Shown here: positions 1 through 7,211 of the stretch, one piece after another
Layout: every line of letters starts with the position of its first letter
How positions within the stretch are numbered: position 1 is the stretch's first letter
DNA from: JBBPYR01 sp038199755
GTDB taxonomy: Bacteria > Chloroflexota > Ktedonobacteria > Ktedonobacterales > Ktedonobacteraceae
Direction: 5' to 3'
DNA: 35,528 nucleotides
Assembly (NCBI GenBank): GCA_038199755.1
Contig: JBBPYR010000210.1
Coordinates: 1 to 35,528 of the forward strand
The notes under the pieces: model-generated
What the model was told of the DNA's origin: nothing
The model's database searches: none
Seen by the model: only the letters and a program-made list of their open reading frames with translations
Position numbers and translations under genes: made by a program

Positions 1-17
1 GGGTAAAGAAAGTTTTG

Positions 18-623
18 CTACTGTTCTACAAAGCTGCCATGTTCATTGAGATAAATGACTTCGATACTGCCAAACTGCACGATCATGTCGGGGAGGTGAT
101 CATGGTTACGATCAGCAAAGGAGAGCAGCACAGGGGTGAGAGCAGCACCTTCTCCCGTAATCTTTGGCCCTGTAAAGATGTGTGCATGACGCACGTCACC
201 GCCGGGAAACTCAATAATTTCGACCTGCGAGTTGAAGTTCATGGCAATAAAGTGACTGGGAATCTTCCCACCAGATTCGTGTCCAACGAAGGCATCGACT
301 TGCGTCGTCCTGGGGTGCCCATAGTGCAGGTCATTCCAGGTGGTATTACACCACTGCGAGACGAGTTGGAAGAGCAGCAAGAACACGATCATCGTTGTCA
401 TCGTGAGGCCTACAATTGTCATCCAGTGAAGTGTGTTCTGTGTCGTTTTGGGAACTGGGCGTGCCTTCAAGCTACTCCTCATCGGATGCAAAGGTGCTTT
501 TGAGCGTGAGGCCCGTGGAATCATACTCGTTGGGAACGCTGTGGGATGGTGCCCCGTTGAAATGGGGCGGTGACGTAAGGCACTTTTTGGGATGATACGG
601 TCTTCAGCGTGTGTAGTCGGCAT
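18..623 (-). CDS. Single-pass membrane protein, C-terminal FG-GAP/VCBS-like stretch
   Basis: 201 aa, not recognised as a named family. The start at 623 is chosen because AGGAGG lies at 631-636, seven bases upstream; a longer reading to 653 has no such site. Residues 1-65 are basic and proline-rich without structure signals. Residues about 68-88 (LHWMTIVGLTMTTMIVFLLL region) form one transmembrane helix, so the rest is probably outside the cell. Near the C-terminus DRNHDHLPDMIV resembles the Asp/Asn-rich calcium loop of FG-GAP/VCBS repeats, one incomplete blade only. The role is unknown; adhesion or surface sensing would be a guess. The stop codon at 18-20 is intact, so the gene is complete. 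It is separated from the next gene by about 700 bp and appears monocistronic. Confidence 0.6.
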   Translation of the reverse strand: MPTTHAEDRIIPKSALRHRPISTGHHPTAFPTSMIPRASRSKAPLHPMRSSLKARPVPKTTQNTLHWMTIVGLTMTTMIVFLLLFQLVSQWCNTTWNDLHYGHPRTTQVDAFVGHESGGKIPSHFIAMNFNSQVEIIEFPGGDVRHAHIFTGPKITGEGAALTPVLLSFADRNHDHLPDMIVQFGSIEVIYLNEHGSFVEQ

Positions 624-1054
624 AAACGTTCCTCCTGTGTAGGCAGACGACAATTGAGAAGGGAAGAATTAGCCGATGGTGGCGTTGGCCAGGAAAGAAG
701 CGTTAAACCTGTAAAAAGTATACCGGCGGCAAGGTAAAAATACTACCGCTTTATCCACCAGTTTGCAAGCATTTAAAGTGGACAATTTGTGGAGAACTGC
801 CTGTTGACGGTGGAAATGCTGTGGATGGCTTTTAAGGGCTTCATCTCTCAAATCAACTTTATGAGGTGGATCAATTCAAAAAAAGGCGATCATTTTTCTT
901 CGTTGATAACTCTTCTTTTGTCATTCATATTTTGTCTCACGTTTGCTGTCAACTGCCTGACCATGTGAGATTCTGATTAAAGTTACGTGGAATATTCCAT
1001 ATTCCATTCGTAACATAAATTATGTGGATTTTGTGCTCATTCATTGGAGAATCT
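624..1054. other. AT-rich gene-poor stretch
   Basis: No convincing gene. It contains a single near-consensus DnaA box (TTATCCACC at about 751-759) and a cluster of TGGAATA/TATTCCA inverted words around 988-1005, repeated at about 1072. These could be promoter or operator sequence, but I cannot tie them to a gene. Confidence 0.3.
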
Positions 1055-1192
1055 ATGAAGAAGAGAGCGCATATTCCACATGATTATGAGATGAGTTATG
1101 AGATTTATCAAGGAAAATTCTACGCATGCGGATGTCAATTTCAGAAGTGGATCGCATTAGTTTCAGAAGTGGGCTTCAGTGGGCCAGAGTAA
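1055..1192 (+). CDS. Small ORF running into an IS-like repeat
   Basis: 45 codons, ATG at 1055 preceded by GGAG six bases upstream. The translation has a protein-like middle (SYEIYQGKFYACGCQFQKW, with two close cysteines), but its last third is read from the repeated word TTTCAGAAGTGG. It is therefore probably the 5' end of a gene cut by an insertion-sequence end rather than a complete small protein. Function unknown. It could also be chance. Confidence 0.35.
   Translation: MKKRAHIPHDYEMSYEIYQGKFYACGCQFQKWIALVSEVGFSGPE
1137..1176 (+). repeat. Left copies of the TTTCAGAAGTGGGCTT repeat
   Basis: AATTTCAGAAGTGG lies at 1137-1150 and TTTCAGAAGTGGGCTT at 1161-1176. The same word, AATTTCAGAAGTGGGCTT, recurs in the same orientation at 3224-3241. 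Together they bracket the DUF4365-type gene. Multiple short repeats of this kind are usual at IS21-family ends, so these may be relics of an IS that brought in or rearranged the cargo. Confidence 0.6.
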
Positions 1193-1202
1193 AGGGGTCA
1201 GT

Positions 1203-1238
1203 AGAACTGGTCAGACTCGTTTCAATCTGACCAGTTCT
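1203..1238. terminator. 13-bp stem hairpin downstream of the 1368-3185 gene
   Basis: AGAACTGGTCAGA (1203-1215) and TCTGACCAGTTCT (1226-1238) are perfect reverse complements with a 10-base loop. It lies about 130 bp past the stop codon of the minus-strand gene. There is no strong U-run on either side, so it may be a weak or bidirectional terminator, or an operator. Confidence 0.45.
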
Positions 1239-1367
1239 TGCTCACTGGTGATGCTCAAAAGGGATGGCCTAAAAGCCATTCTCCAGCACAACACATCCTA
1301 TGTTGTTCCCTTCAAATACTGGAATAATATAAAAATACAACAGATTAGGGAAGGGCTAGGCAATGGT

Positions 1368-3185
1368 TCACCGCTTGAGATGCTCGTCTAGAGCCTTTTT
1401 CAGACGCTCATATACCATATCGAAGAGAGGCGTATCCGAAAGCCAAATATGCACACCTATGCCCGATGTGCTAACAAGCTCATGCTCTTCCCCATCTATG
1501 ATCAACAGACATTTTGAGTTACTAACCTTAGTATCAATCGTATGCTCATCAGCGAGTAAGAAAGTGGGACGGTTTTGAGCGTGGATTTTATCGGCAACAA
1601 TCTCGTAGGCTTTCGCGCCTGACGGAGGTTTAGGCCCGCCGACATTCTCGGCACCGTCGTAAACGTAAATCAGTCTATGCCCTGGCTCTATGAACGTTAG
1701 TTGGCGCGAAATCTCAGGAAAATTATTGCTGATAATTTTGTTATAAGTGGCCTGTAGTCGAGTAGTCGCCCGTTTCGTATTGTACAGACGGGCAGCCGGA
1801 GAATATAAGTCCCAGGAATAGTTGGATTTTGTACTCTCCAAGTAAGCAGGGTCTTTCGGCTTATAAAGTCTGACTACTTTCTTCATGCCTTTTTGCTTCA
1901 CAAAATTTAGCATGCTTGCAAATATAGCTGGTGATAATTTATCTCCGGTAACAGCAAGCACTGGGGCAGTGGTCTTTGCCGCCATTTGTGATACCACTTG
2001 TTGCTGTATTTCTTGGAGTATCGGGTCGCCTAAAAAAGCAAAATGATTTGGATCGTAGGACACTGTATCTGAAGTGGTGGCATCTAAAGTTCGGCCTTTA
2101 TCGGCAGCGTTTCTGTGAGCTGCAAGCACTTTTCTCGCTGTAAAGAGCCACCTCGGATGATAATTGAAAAAAGCTTCCTCTAATTCTTTGATTGTATAGC
2201 TATCCTTTTTACTTAGACCCAGTTGGGGTGTATATTTATCAATATATGCAAAGAGATACTCTCTGGCTAGGGTGACGACTCCGGTATGGTCAAGCAATTT
2301 GTATTTAAGGATAGTATCTATGCGTTTTTTGATTAAACCTTTGGCATAATCGCGTGGATTTTGCTCAAGAGGGTTCCCAATATGCCAGGTTGAGCTTGGC
2401 GGTGCTGGTAGCAGTGGTTTGAAGGTGTCGGGGTTAAGTTTTTTTATAGCCACATCGTTGACGGTTGATTTAATCGGATAGAGAAAGTAACTCAGGGTAT
2501 CAGAGCTATATGTGGCGTATGCGATGCCCAATTTCCACGCATTAGGATAGTACACTTTTTTAATAATGCTCAGATCATGATCGAGGAACCTATTATACTC
2601 ATCTAAAAAGAGATGGAGTTTTGTGAACTCTGATTTGTCAGTTTCTAAGAGGCGTGACCCTATTTGCTGCTGTAAAGCGTTTACTTGCGCTTCTAAGGCA
2701 TTTCTCTCGCGGGCGATGTCGGCATAACGCGCGGCTATCGTGTGCCAGGAGCGGATAGATGCTAGATTGCTGGCACTGAACGACTGCTCCGCCTCGAAAT
2801 GAATAGTCTGGCCATCAGCTAGTTGGCTTAAGAGGGCTTCGCTCATATGGAGCCAGTACGCGCAGTTTTCTGTCAGGTCTATGCCAATAAAGAGGATTGG
2901 TATCCAGCTGGCAAGTTCTCTGCAATAAGCTAGAAACTTCCCCTCGTCGTTGAATGAGTACCTCAGATTGTGTTGTTCGGGAAGCTTCTTTACTTGTACA
3001 AACAAAGTGCCTCTGATATATCCCTGATCATCAATAAGGTCGATGGGACCATCATAGTTCGGCCAAGTGTCGTATGACTCGATATTTGGCACGGCATAAC
3101 CAGAACTTGTGATCCAGTCTGTTATCCTGGAGACCGCAATCTGGTCATTGCGTGCATCTCTAGAGTGTTTTGCAGGGTGTTTCAT
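1368..3185 (-). CDS. DUF4365-type (nuclease-fold) N-terminal domain protein
   Basis: 605 aa. The first about 140 residues resemble DUF4365, a PD-(D/E)xK-related domain common in restriction and phage-defence proteins: DGPIDLID around residues 50-57, then LFVQVKK with the Q-x-K pair around 67-72, then a hydrophobic strand (IPILFIGIDL). A short coiled coil follows (about 155-180, RNALEAQVNALQQQIG). The remaining 420 residues match nothing I recognise; near the end is a Rossmann-like run (LIYVYDGAENVGG). The domain call is from pattern memory and the catalytic set is not certain. The gene stands alone between direct repeats (1137-1176 and 3224-3241), is AT-richer than the operons to the right, and reads as recently acquired cargo, plausibly defensive. 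A single-gene nuclease effector with an unknown sensor C-terminus is the best hypothesis; function is not established. Confidence 0.6.
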   Translation of the reverse strand: MKHPAKHSRDARNDQIAVSRITDWITSSGYAVPNIESYDTWPNYDGPIDLIDDQGYIRGTLFVQVKKLPEQHNLRYSFNDEGKFLAYCRELASWIPILFIGIDLTENCAYWLHMSEALLSQLADGQTIHFEAEQSFSASNLASIRSWHTIAARYADIARERNALEAQVNALQQQIGSRLLETDKSEFTKLHLFLDEYNRFLDHDLSIIKKVYYPNAWKLGIAYATYSSDTLSYFLYPIKSTVNDVAIKKLNPDTFKPLLPAPPSSTWHIGNPLEQNPRDYAKGLIKKRIDTILKYKLLDHTGVVTLAREYLFAYIDKYTPQLGLSKKDSYTIKELEEAFFNYHPRWLFTARKVLAAHRNAADKGRTLDATTSDTVSYDPNHFAFLGDPILQEIQQQVVSQMAAKTTAPVLAVTGDKLSPAIFASMLNFVKQKGMKKVVRLYKPKDPAYLESTKSNYSWDLYSPAARLYNTKRATTRLQATYNKIISNNFPEISRQLTFIEPGHRLIYVYDGAENVGGPKPPSGAKAYEIVADKIHAQNRPTFLLADEHTIDTKVSNSKCLLIIDGEEHELVSTSGIGVHIWLSDTPLFDMVYERLKKALDEHLKR

Positions 3186-3223
3186 AGCGATCTTACACTG
3201 TTATCCTTTGCAAATAGGGTGTT

Positions 3224-3241
3224 AATTTCAGAAGTGGGCTT
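3224..3241 (+). repeat. Right copy of the TTTCAGAAGTGGGCTT repeat
   Basis: Same 18-bp word and orientation as at 1161-1176, placed 39 bp upstream of the DUF4365-type start codon. It closes an interval of about 2.1 kb that contains only that gene. Confidence 0.6.
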
Positions 3242-3298
3242 TAGGGAAAAATGAGCGCACACCATTTACCCTTTCTTCTTCTGAATCAGCTTTTCTCC

Positions 3299-3456
3299 TG
3301 TAAATGAGATCGCTTTATGTCGTAGTTCTGTGATAAATCGACTTCGTAATGAGAATAGCTCTCCTGGCTTCTCATCAGCTTTGAGGGCAGAAAAGAATGT
3401 TTGTTTTACGATAGATAGTTATCATGAAACTACGACACAGAGTAATCTCATTTACA
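3299..3456. repeat. 158-bp segment with 29-bp imperfect terminal inverted repeats
   Basis: The left arm 3299-3327 begins TGTAAATGAGAT and ends TGTCGTAGTT. The right arm 3428-3456 is its reverse complement with four mismatches, ending ATCTCATTTACA. The interior is 100 bp with no gene. TGT/ACA termini and the size suggest a miniature element (MITE-like), but I find no target-site duplication. The rest of 3243-3849 has no supportable gene. Confidence 0.45.
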
Positions 3457-3735
3457 CCTTTTAGGCTCTTTTGTTCGATTCATCAACGAGTCGCTATGAC
3501 CTATCGGTGCGATAGGCAGGGAAAGACCATGATTTCCTTGGTTCTTGTGTTTCAGGAAATATTCATTTATCCAGCTTATCTTTTGATCTCACTAAACCAA
3601 CGATTTTGAGACACTTTCCAACTAGATAGTTATTCAAGAAATGACCATCCATTCTGATGCTCATCTTTACTTCTCTCTATTTTGTCACAAAATCCTCCTG
3701 AACTGAAATATTTCCGTCTAAAGCCCAATTGCTTC

Positions 3736-3761
3736 AAATATCTGAAGCGTTTCAGATATTT
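3736..3761. repeat. 26-bp palindrome, copy 1
   Basis: Perfect 11-bp arms (AAATATCTGAA / TTCAGATATTT) around GCGT. It lies 89 bp past the stop of the helicase gene. One of five copies in the window (others at 6533, 20068, 23489 and 26559). Confidence 0.85.
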
Positions 3762-3849
3762 AAGACAACACGCTCCTACATCACGAGAGACAATACTCCC
3801 TGACAAAAGATACGTTATTTCAGCTGTTGCGCTTGGTTTGCGTTACCTA

Positions 3850-6489
3850 CTAGGCACTTTCGGCTACTGATGTGCCGATATGATCTTCTTGGCCCTGCAC
3901 CAAGCGTTCCGCTCCCACGATCACCTCACGTGTAGCGGCATAGCGGTACCTCGCAAAGTGCAACCATGCTTCATGCCCTTCTGGAAGCGTTAGACCAGGT
4001 TGCTCACCAATAGGCAGTCGGTACTGGAGTGCTGCATACGCTGGGGTCAACTGCTCACCCAGTTCCATCATGGTCCGCCGGTCTTGATGCCGCGCACACC
4101 AGAGGCCATAGTGTCGCTCCTCTTCTTCTATACTAAGATCGCTGTGCAGCATGGCCTGCTCTTCGCAATCTGTGACCTGACAACATGGTGTTGCAAGACT
4201 CGTGTGGATGTGTACCTCTTCATTTTCTCTGCCATCAACGCGCTCCGCAGGCTCCAGGTGTGCTGTTATCGTCGCTATTGTGGGTGTTGTGGGTATGATA
4301 CCGTTTTCTTTCTCTATAGGGAGATACCTTCCTTCTTGTTGTTCCTCTTTTGCCTCTTCTGTAATGGAGGTGGTAATCGTTAGAGCTACAATTTCAGATT
4401 CAGCCATCAACACCGTCAACACCTCTGCTTGAATAGGCTCTACAGGCGGTTCTTTCTTGTTGCTGGCTGTTTGAGTCACCATCAACTTGCCATGCACAAC
4501 CGTCAACTGCTGCTGCGGCGTGACCAATAACACGTCGTCGTGGAAATCGCGCAGTTCACTCTCGTCGGTCACGGTCCACAATTCCTGATCAGTGCGCACG
4601 CGAATGCCTTGCAGTCCACAGACCACCTTGCCCTCCCAGCGACCGCGCTTGGCAGTGATACCTGCACCCATACCGATCAGCATGCTGGAGAGGATATTCT
4701 TGGGCAGCCGCGCTGAGGCAGGTTGGCCATTCGTATCGCAGTAGGTCACGTAAGAGCTATAGACGAACTCGCTTGTGGTCCAGTCAGTCGCATCACCGAC
4801 GAAGCAGCGTTCGGCCAGGAACGCCTTCACATCGTTGCCCTCACGGGCGATAGACTCCTGCATGTGCTTCATCGCGTAAGAGAGCGGGTAGTAGCCGCGC
4901 TGAAGCACCAGCTGGGCCAGGAGAATACAGGTGGAGGTGAAGGCTTCGATCTCCTGACGCATCTGGGCGAAGAGGTTGGGATCGCGCTGGTCACGCTTGC
5001 GATGATTGGGGCAGCTGATGAAGATACAGCGTTCCTTCACGGCTCCGGCCACATCCTTATAGCGAGGTCGGTCATTGGCGGCCAGGATGATCTTTGGCTT
5101 CCACTGATTGGCAGTGATCTCATCCTTGTGCATACCGCGCATCTCCACACCCCCATGAGCTGCCATACGCTTGAAGAGTTCCTCATCGCGCAGAGCCTCA
5201 GCAGGTACCTCGTCGGCGCACACGAGGCGGCGTTTTGACCAGGTGTAGCGGGAGCGTTTGCCTTCCAGTTCTCGCGAGAAGAGTGAGGGGCCAGCAAAGC
5301 TGAAGTCCTCAGCAAAGTTACTGGAAGGTGAGGTGCCGCACACCGCATTGGCGAGGGCAAGCAAAGTAGATTTGCCAGCGCGTGTTGGGCCAAGCAGGAT
5401 GATGCTTTGATGCAGCGAGACGTTCTGCATCAGTGCCAGACCCAGGTGCGCGATGAAAGCTTGTCGCGCGTGGACATCGGGAATGGTGTCTTTGAGAAAG
5501 TGGTTAATCGTCGGGTGTTTGCCCGGTACGTAGCAATAGGGCAAGCAGTGCGTGAGATAATCCTCGCGTTTGAAGGGCAGAAGCGTATTGGTGTCAAGGT
5601 CGAGTGTGCCATTCTCGAAGTTGACCTTGCCACACCCTTCCGTGAAAATAACGCTGCAATGGGTGGCCGCGGCACGCTGAAAACAGTCCATCGTGCCATT
5701 TGAGTTGACATCTAGGCCTGCGTCATGTAAGGCTTCGATGGTCTCTAGTTCCAATCCTGGGTCGCGTGGTTCCAATGCTTGCCAGTACTGCCCATTCCAG
5801 TGCCGCCACGTCTTGATGCGGGGATCATAGCCCCAGTCTTGCCGATGCGTGGTGGCCCAGCCACGGGCAACATCGGCGATATCGAGTTTCTTGTTTTCTA
5901 GCTGCTGACGCAGGCGGCGTTGCTCAGCGGAGACGGCGCGTTCCAGGTCGTTGAGGTTGATTGCCTTGCCGAAAGCCGTCTTGATCTCATCCTTCTGCAA
6001 AGCGTAATCGATAGCCGAGGCCATACGTAGCTCGACGAGCAGCGGCACGCAATCGTAGAGAGCTTTGATATCCTTGTCAGCAATGGCCTGGTGCAGTCGC
6101 TCTGAGGTCAGAGGTAGTGCTGCTGTTGATTCAGTGGGAGTAGCCACCGTCTGAGCATTGGGAAAAGAAATGGCAATTGGTGGAACGAATTCGGCGAGGG
6201 GAAGGCCATCATCGCCCAGTGGGTAGCCCGCACCTTCAAGCACCAGGCGCAGATCGGTGTCATCACCTGGAGGCTGTAAGGTGGCATTGAATTGGACCAG
6301 CGTTTCATAACAGGCTTGTCCAGAGAGGCCCTGGTCGAAGAGGGAAAACGCCTGCTGGTAGAGAAGAATGCGCGAGAGGCGAAGGTGTTCTGCCTCTAGA
6401 TCAGTATCAGTCTGTACTGCTTCGCTGAGGCTATAACTAGGTGCATTCGGCTGCACCGAAGAAGAATCCGAATCATACACGTGGTTCAT
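3850..6489 (-). CDS. D5/P4-type SF3 replication helicase (phage/plasmid primase family)
   Basis: 879 aa. Start at 6489 has AGGAA about eight bases upstream. Residues 1-200 are poorly conserved and acidic. Residues about 205-330 match the D5_N region typical of these proteins (YDPRIKTWRHWNGQYW at 221-236). The SF3 helicase core follows: Walker A GPTRAGKST at 367-375, Walker B RRLVCADE at about 420-427, and motif C KIILAANDRP at about 466-475. No Toprim or PriCT domain is evident at the N-terminus, so priming activity is not supported by what I see. Residues about 660-879 are a long extension with a possible zinc knuckle (CCQVTDCEEQ ... LWCARH). The family unwinds DNA at phage and plasmid origins. 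It sits next to the candidate origin gap and is flanked on both sides by the recurring palindrome (3736, 6533), consistent with a replicon core gene. Confidence 0.88.
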   Translation of the reverse strand: MNHVYDSDSSSVQPNAPSYSLSEAVQTDTDLEAEHLRLSRILLYQQAFSLFDQGLSGQACYETLVQFNATLQPPGDDTDLRLVLEGAGYPLGDDGLPLAEFVPPIAISFPNAQTVATPTESTAALPLTSERLHQAIADKDIKALYDCVPLLVELRMASAIDYALQKDEIKTAFGKAINLNDLERAVSAEQRRLRQQLENKKLDIADVARGWATTHRQDWGYDPRIKTWRHWNGQYWQALEPRDPGLELETIEALHDAGLDVNSNGTMDCFQRAAATHCSVIFTEGCGKVNFENGTLDLDTNTLLPFKREDYLTHCLPYCYVPGKHPTINHFLKDTIPDVHARQAFIAHLGLALMQNVSLHQSIILLGPTRAGKSTLLALANAVCGTSPSSNFAEDFSFAGPSLFSRELEGKRSRYTWSKRRLVCADEVPAEALRDEELFKRMAAHGGVEMRGMHKDEITANQWKPKIILAANDRPRYKDVAGAVKERCIFISCPNHRKRDQRDPNLFAQMRQEIEAFTSTCILLAQLVLQRGYYPLSYAMKHMQESIAREGNDVKAFLAERCFVGDATDWTTSEFVYSSYVTYCDTNGQPASARLPKNILSSMLIGMGAGITAKRGRWEGKVVCGLQGIRVRTDQELWTVTDESELRDFHDDVLLVTPQQQLTVVHGKLMVTQTASNKKEPPVEPIQAEVLTVLMAESEIVALTITTSITEEAKEEQQEGRYLPIEKENGIIPTTPTIATITAHLEPAERVDGRENEEVHIHTSLATPCCQVTDCEEQAMLHSDLSIEEEERHYGLWCARHQDRRTMMELGEQLTPAYAALQYRLPIGEQPGLTLPEGHEAWLHFARYRYAATREVIVGAERLVQGQEDHIGTSVAESA

Positions 6490-6532
6490 ACAAATTCCTG
6501 CTTTCCATCTATTTATTCATGTTGTGGCGATA

Positions 6533-6558
6533 AAATATCTGAAGCGTTTCAAATATTT
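6533..6558. repeat. 26-bp palindrome, copy 2
   Basis: AAATATCTGAA GCGT TTCAAATATTT; one mismatch between arms. It lies 43 bp upstream of the helicase start codon, where a repressor could block transcription. Confidence 0.85.
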
Positions 6559-6694
6559 CATCTGTGCGTAACCTGGGAAAGCGACGGAAGGCGGGAAAAA
6601 GGGCGGCTCAGCTGGGCCAGAGCACATGGGAATACCATGTGTGCGAGTCTTCCAATTCACCAAATTGAGACACATATCCAAAGAAAGTGGGAAC

Positions 6695-6712
6695 CTGTTC
6701 TCACCAGAACAG
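6695..6712. promoter_or_regulatory. Inverted repeat, possible operator
   Basis: CTGTTCT (6695-6701) and AGAACAG (6706-6712) are exact reverse complements with four bases between. It is in the gene-free gap upstream of the helicase. The arms contain GTTC/GAAC, but in the reverse arrangement to the Gram-positive LexA box, so I do not call it an SOS box. Confidence 0.4.
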
Positions 6713-6787
6713 TCGTAACATATCCTCATTTTGCGACACACATCACAATCTAGCTAGATATGTCTACCAAAACGAGTGGAAATGTGG

Positions 6788-6912
6788 TACAATTTGAACG
6801 AAAAGAACCCTTTGGGACGGGTTTAGCGAGCGTTTGACCGCGCTTTTCCATCCTTGGTCGCAATAGGAATGGGTGAGATCCAGCAGTGCCACCTGCTGGT
6901 TTTCTCATTTTT
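6788..6912 (+). ncRNA. Candidate small RNA with terminator, in the origin gap
   Basis: A TACAAT -10-like box (6788-6793) is followed by about 80 bases that fold as a short hairpin (CCATCC ... GGAATGG, about 6847-6872). A strong terminator-like stem comes next: GAGA-CCAGCAG at 6875-6886 pairing with CTGCTGG-TCTC at 6893-6906, then a T-rich run ending at 6912. The -35 region is poor. The plus orientation is opposite to the genes on both sides, as expected for an antisense replication-control RNA, but no overlap with the initiator or helicase coding region is seen. There is no ORF with a ribosome site here. Confidence 0.4.
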
Positions 6913-6959
6913 GGCCTAGTTTTCATTCGTCATCTCGACTTTGTACTATAGGCATATCC

Positions 6960-7208
6960 CCCTGATTTGCTTTTTATCACGCACGCCTGGAAGTGGCGGA
7001 AAGTCGTCAATGTGGTCTGCGAGTATTGTACACAAAAGTGAAAGCTGTGTCATTAGGGCTGTATTTATTTTTTTGGAAAATCGTATTTTTTTTGTTTTTT
7101 TGTTTCTTTTCTCCATTGTCTCAAACCGCTTCACAGGCTAGTCTATTGAATTTTGACCAATTTAAAGTACGCAAGATACCGCCGAAAACCACGCAAGATA
7201 CCGCCGAA
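6960..7208. other. Candidate replication origin: AT-rich tract plus two iteron-like repeats
   Basis: Two exact 18-bp direct repeats (ACGCAAGATACCGCCGAA) at 7169-7186 and 7191-7208 have a 22-bp period, two helical turns. They follow an AT-rich, T-tract-rich segment (about 7050-7120). They end four bases from the stop codon of the probable initiator gene at 7212. The words GTACGCAA and AAGATACC from this repeat reappear at the inverted repeat upstream of that gene (9091-9123), the usual iteron/operator relation in iteron plasmids. Only two copies are present, fewer than in most iteron origins, and no canonical DnaA box is seen beside them. Confidence 0.5.
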
Positions 7209-7211
7209 GAT

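Noticed and set aside
751..759. DnaA box TTATCCACC as an origin
   Set aside because: Single imperfect copy with no cluster and no replication gene next to it; the iteron region at 7169 is a better candidate.
669..851. 60-codon minus-strand ORF
   Set aside because: No recognisable feature, poor start context, AT-rich intergenic setting.
3736..3761. Chromosomal ParB parS site
   Set aside because: The standard parS is TGTTTCACGTGAAACA; this core is TGAAGCGTTTCA with long AT arms, so it does not match.
4000..5703. Plus-strand frames inside the helicase gene
   Set aside because: They are shadows of a gene with clear conserved motifs on the minus strand.
6695..6712. LexA/SOS box
   Set aside because: The half-sites are GTTC...GAAC, the reverse of the GAAC...GTTC order, and it is far from dinD.
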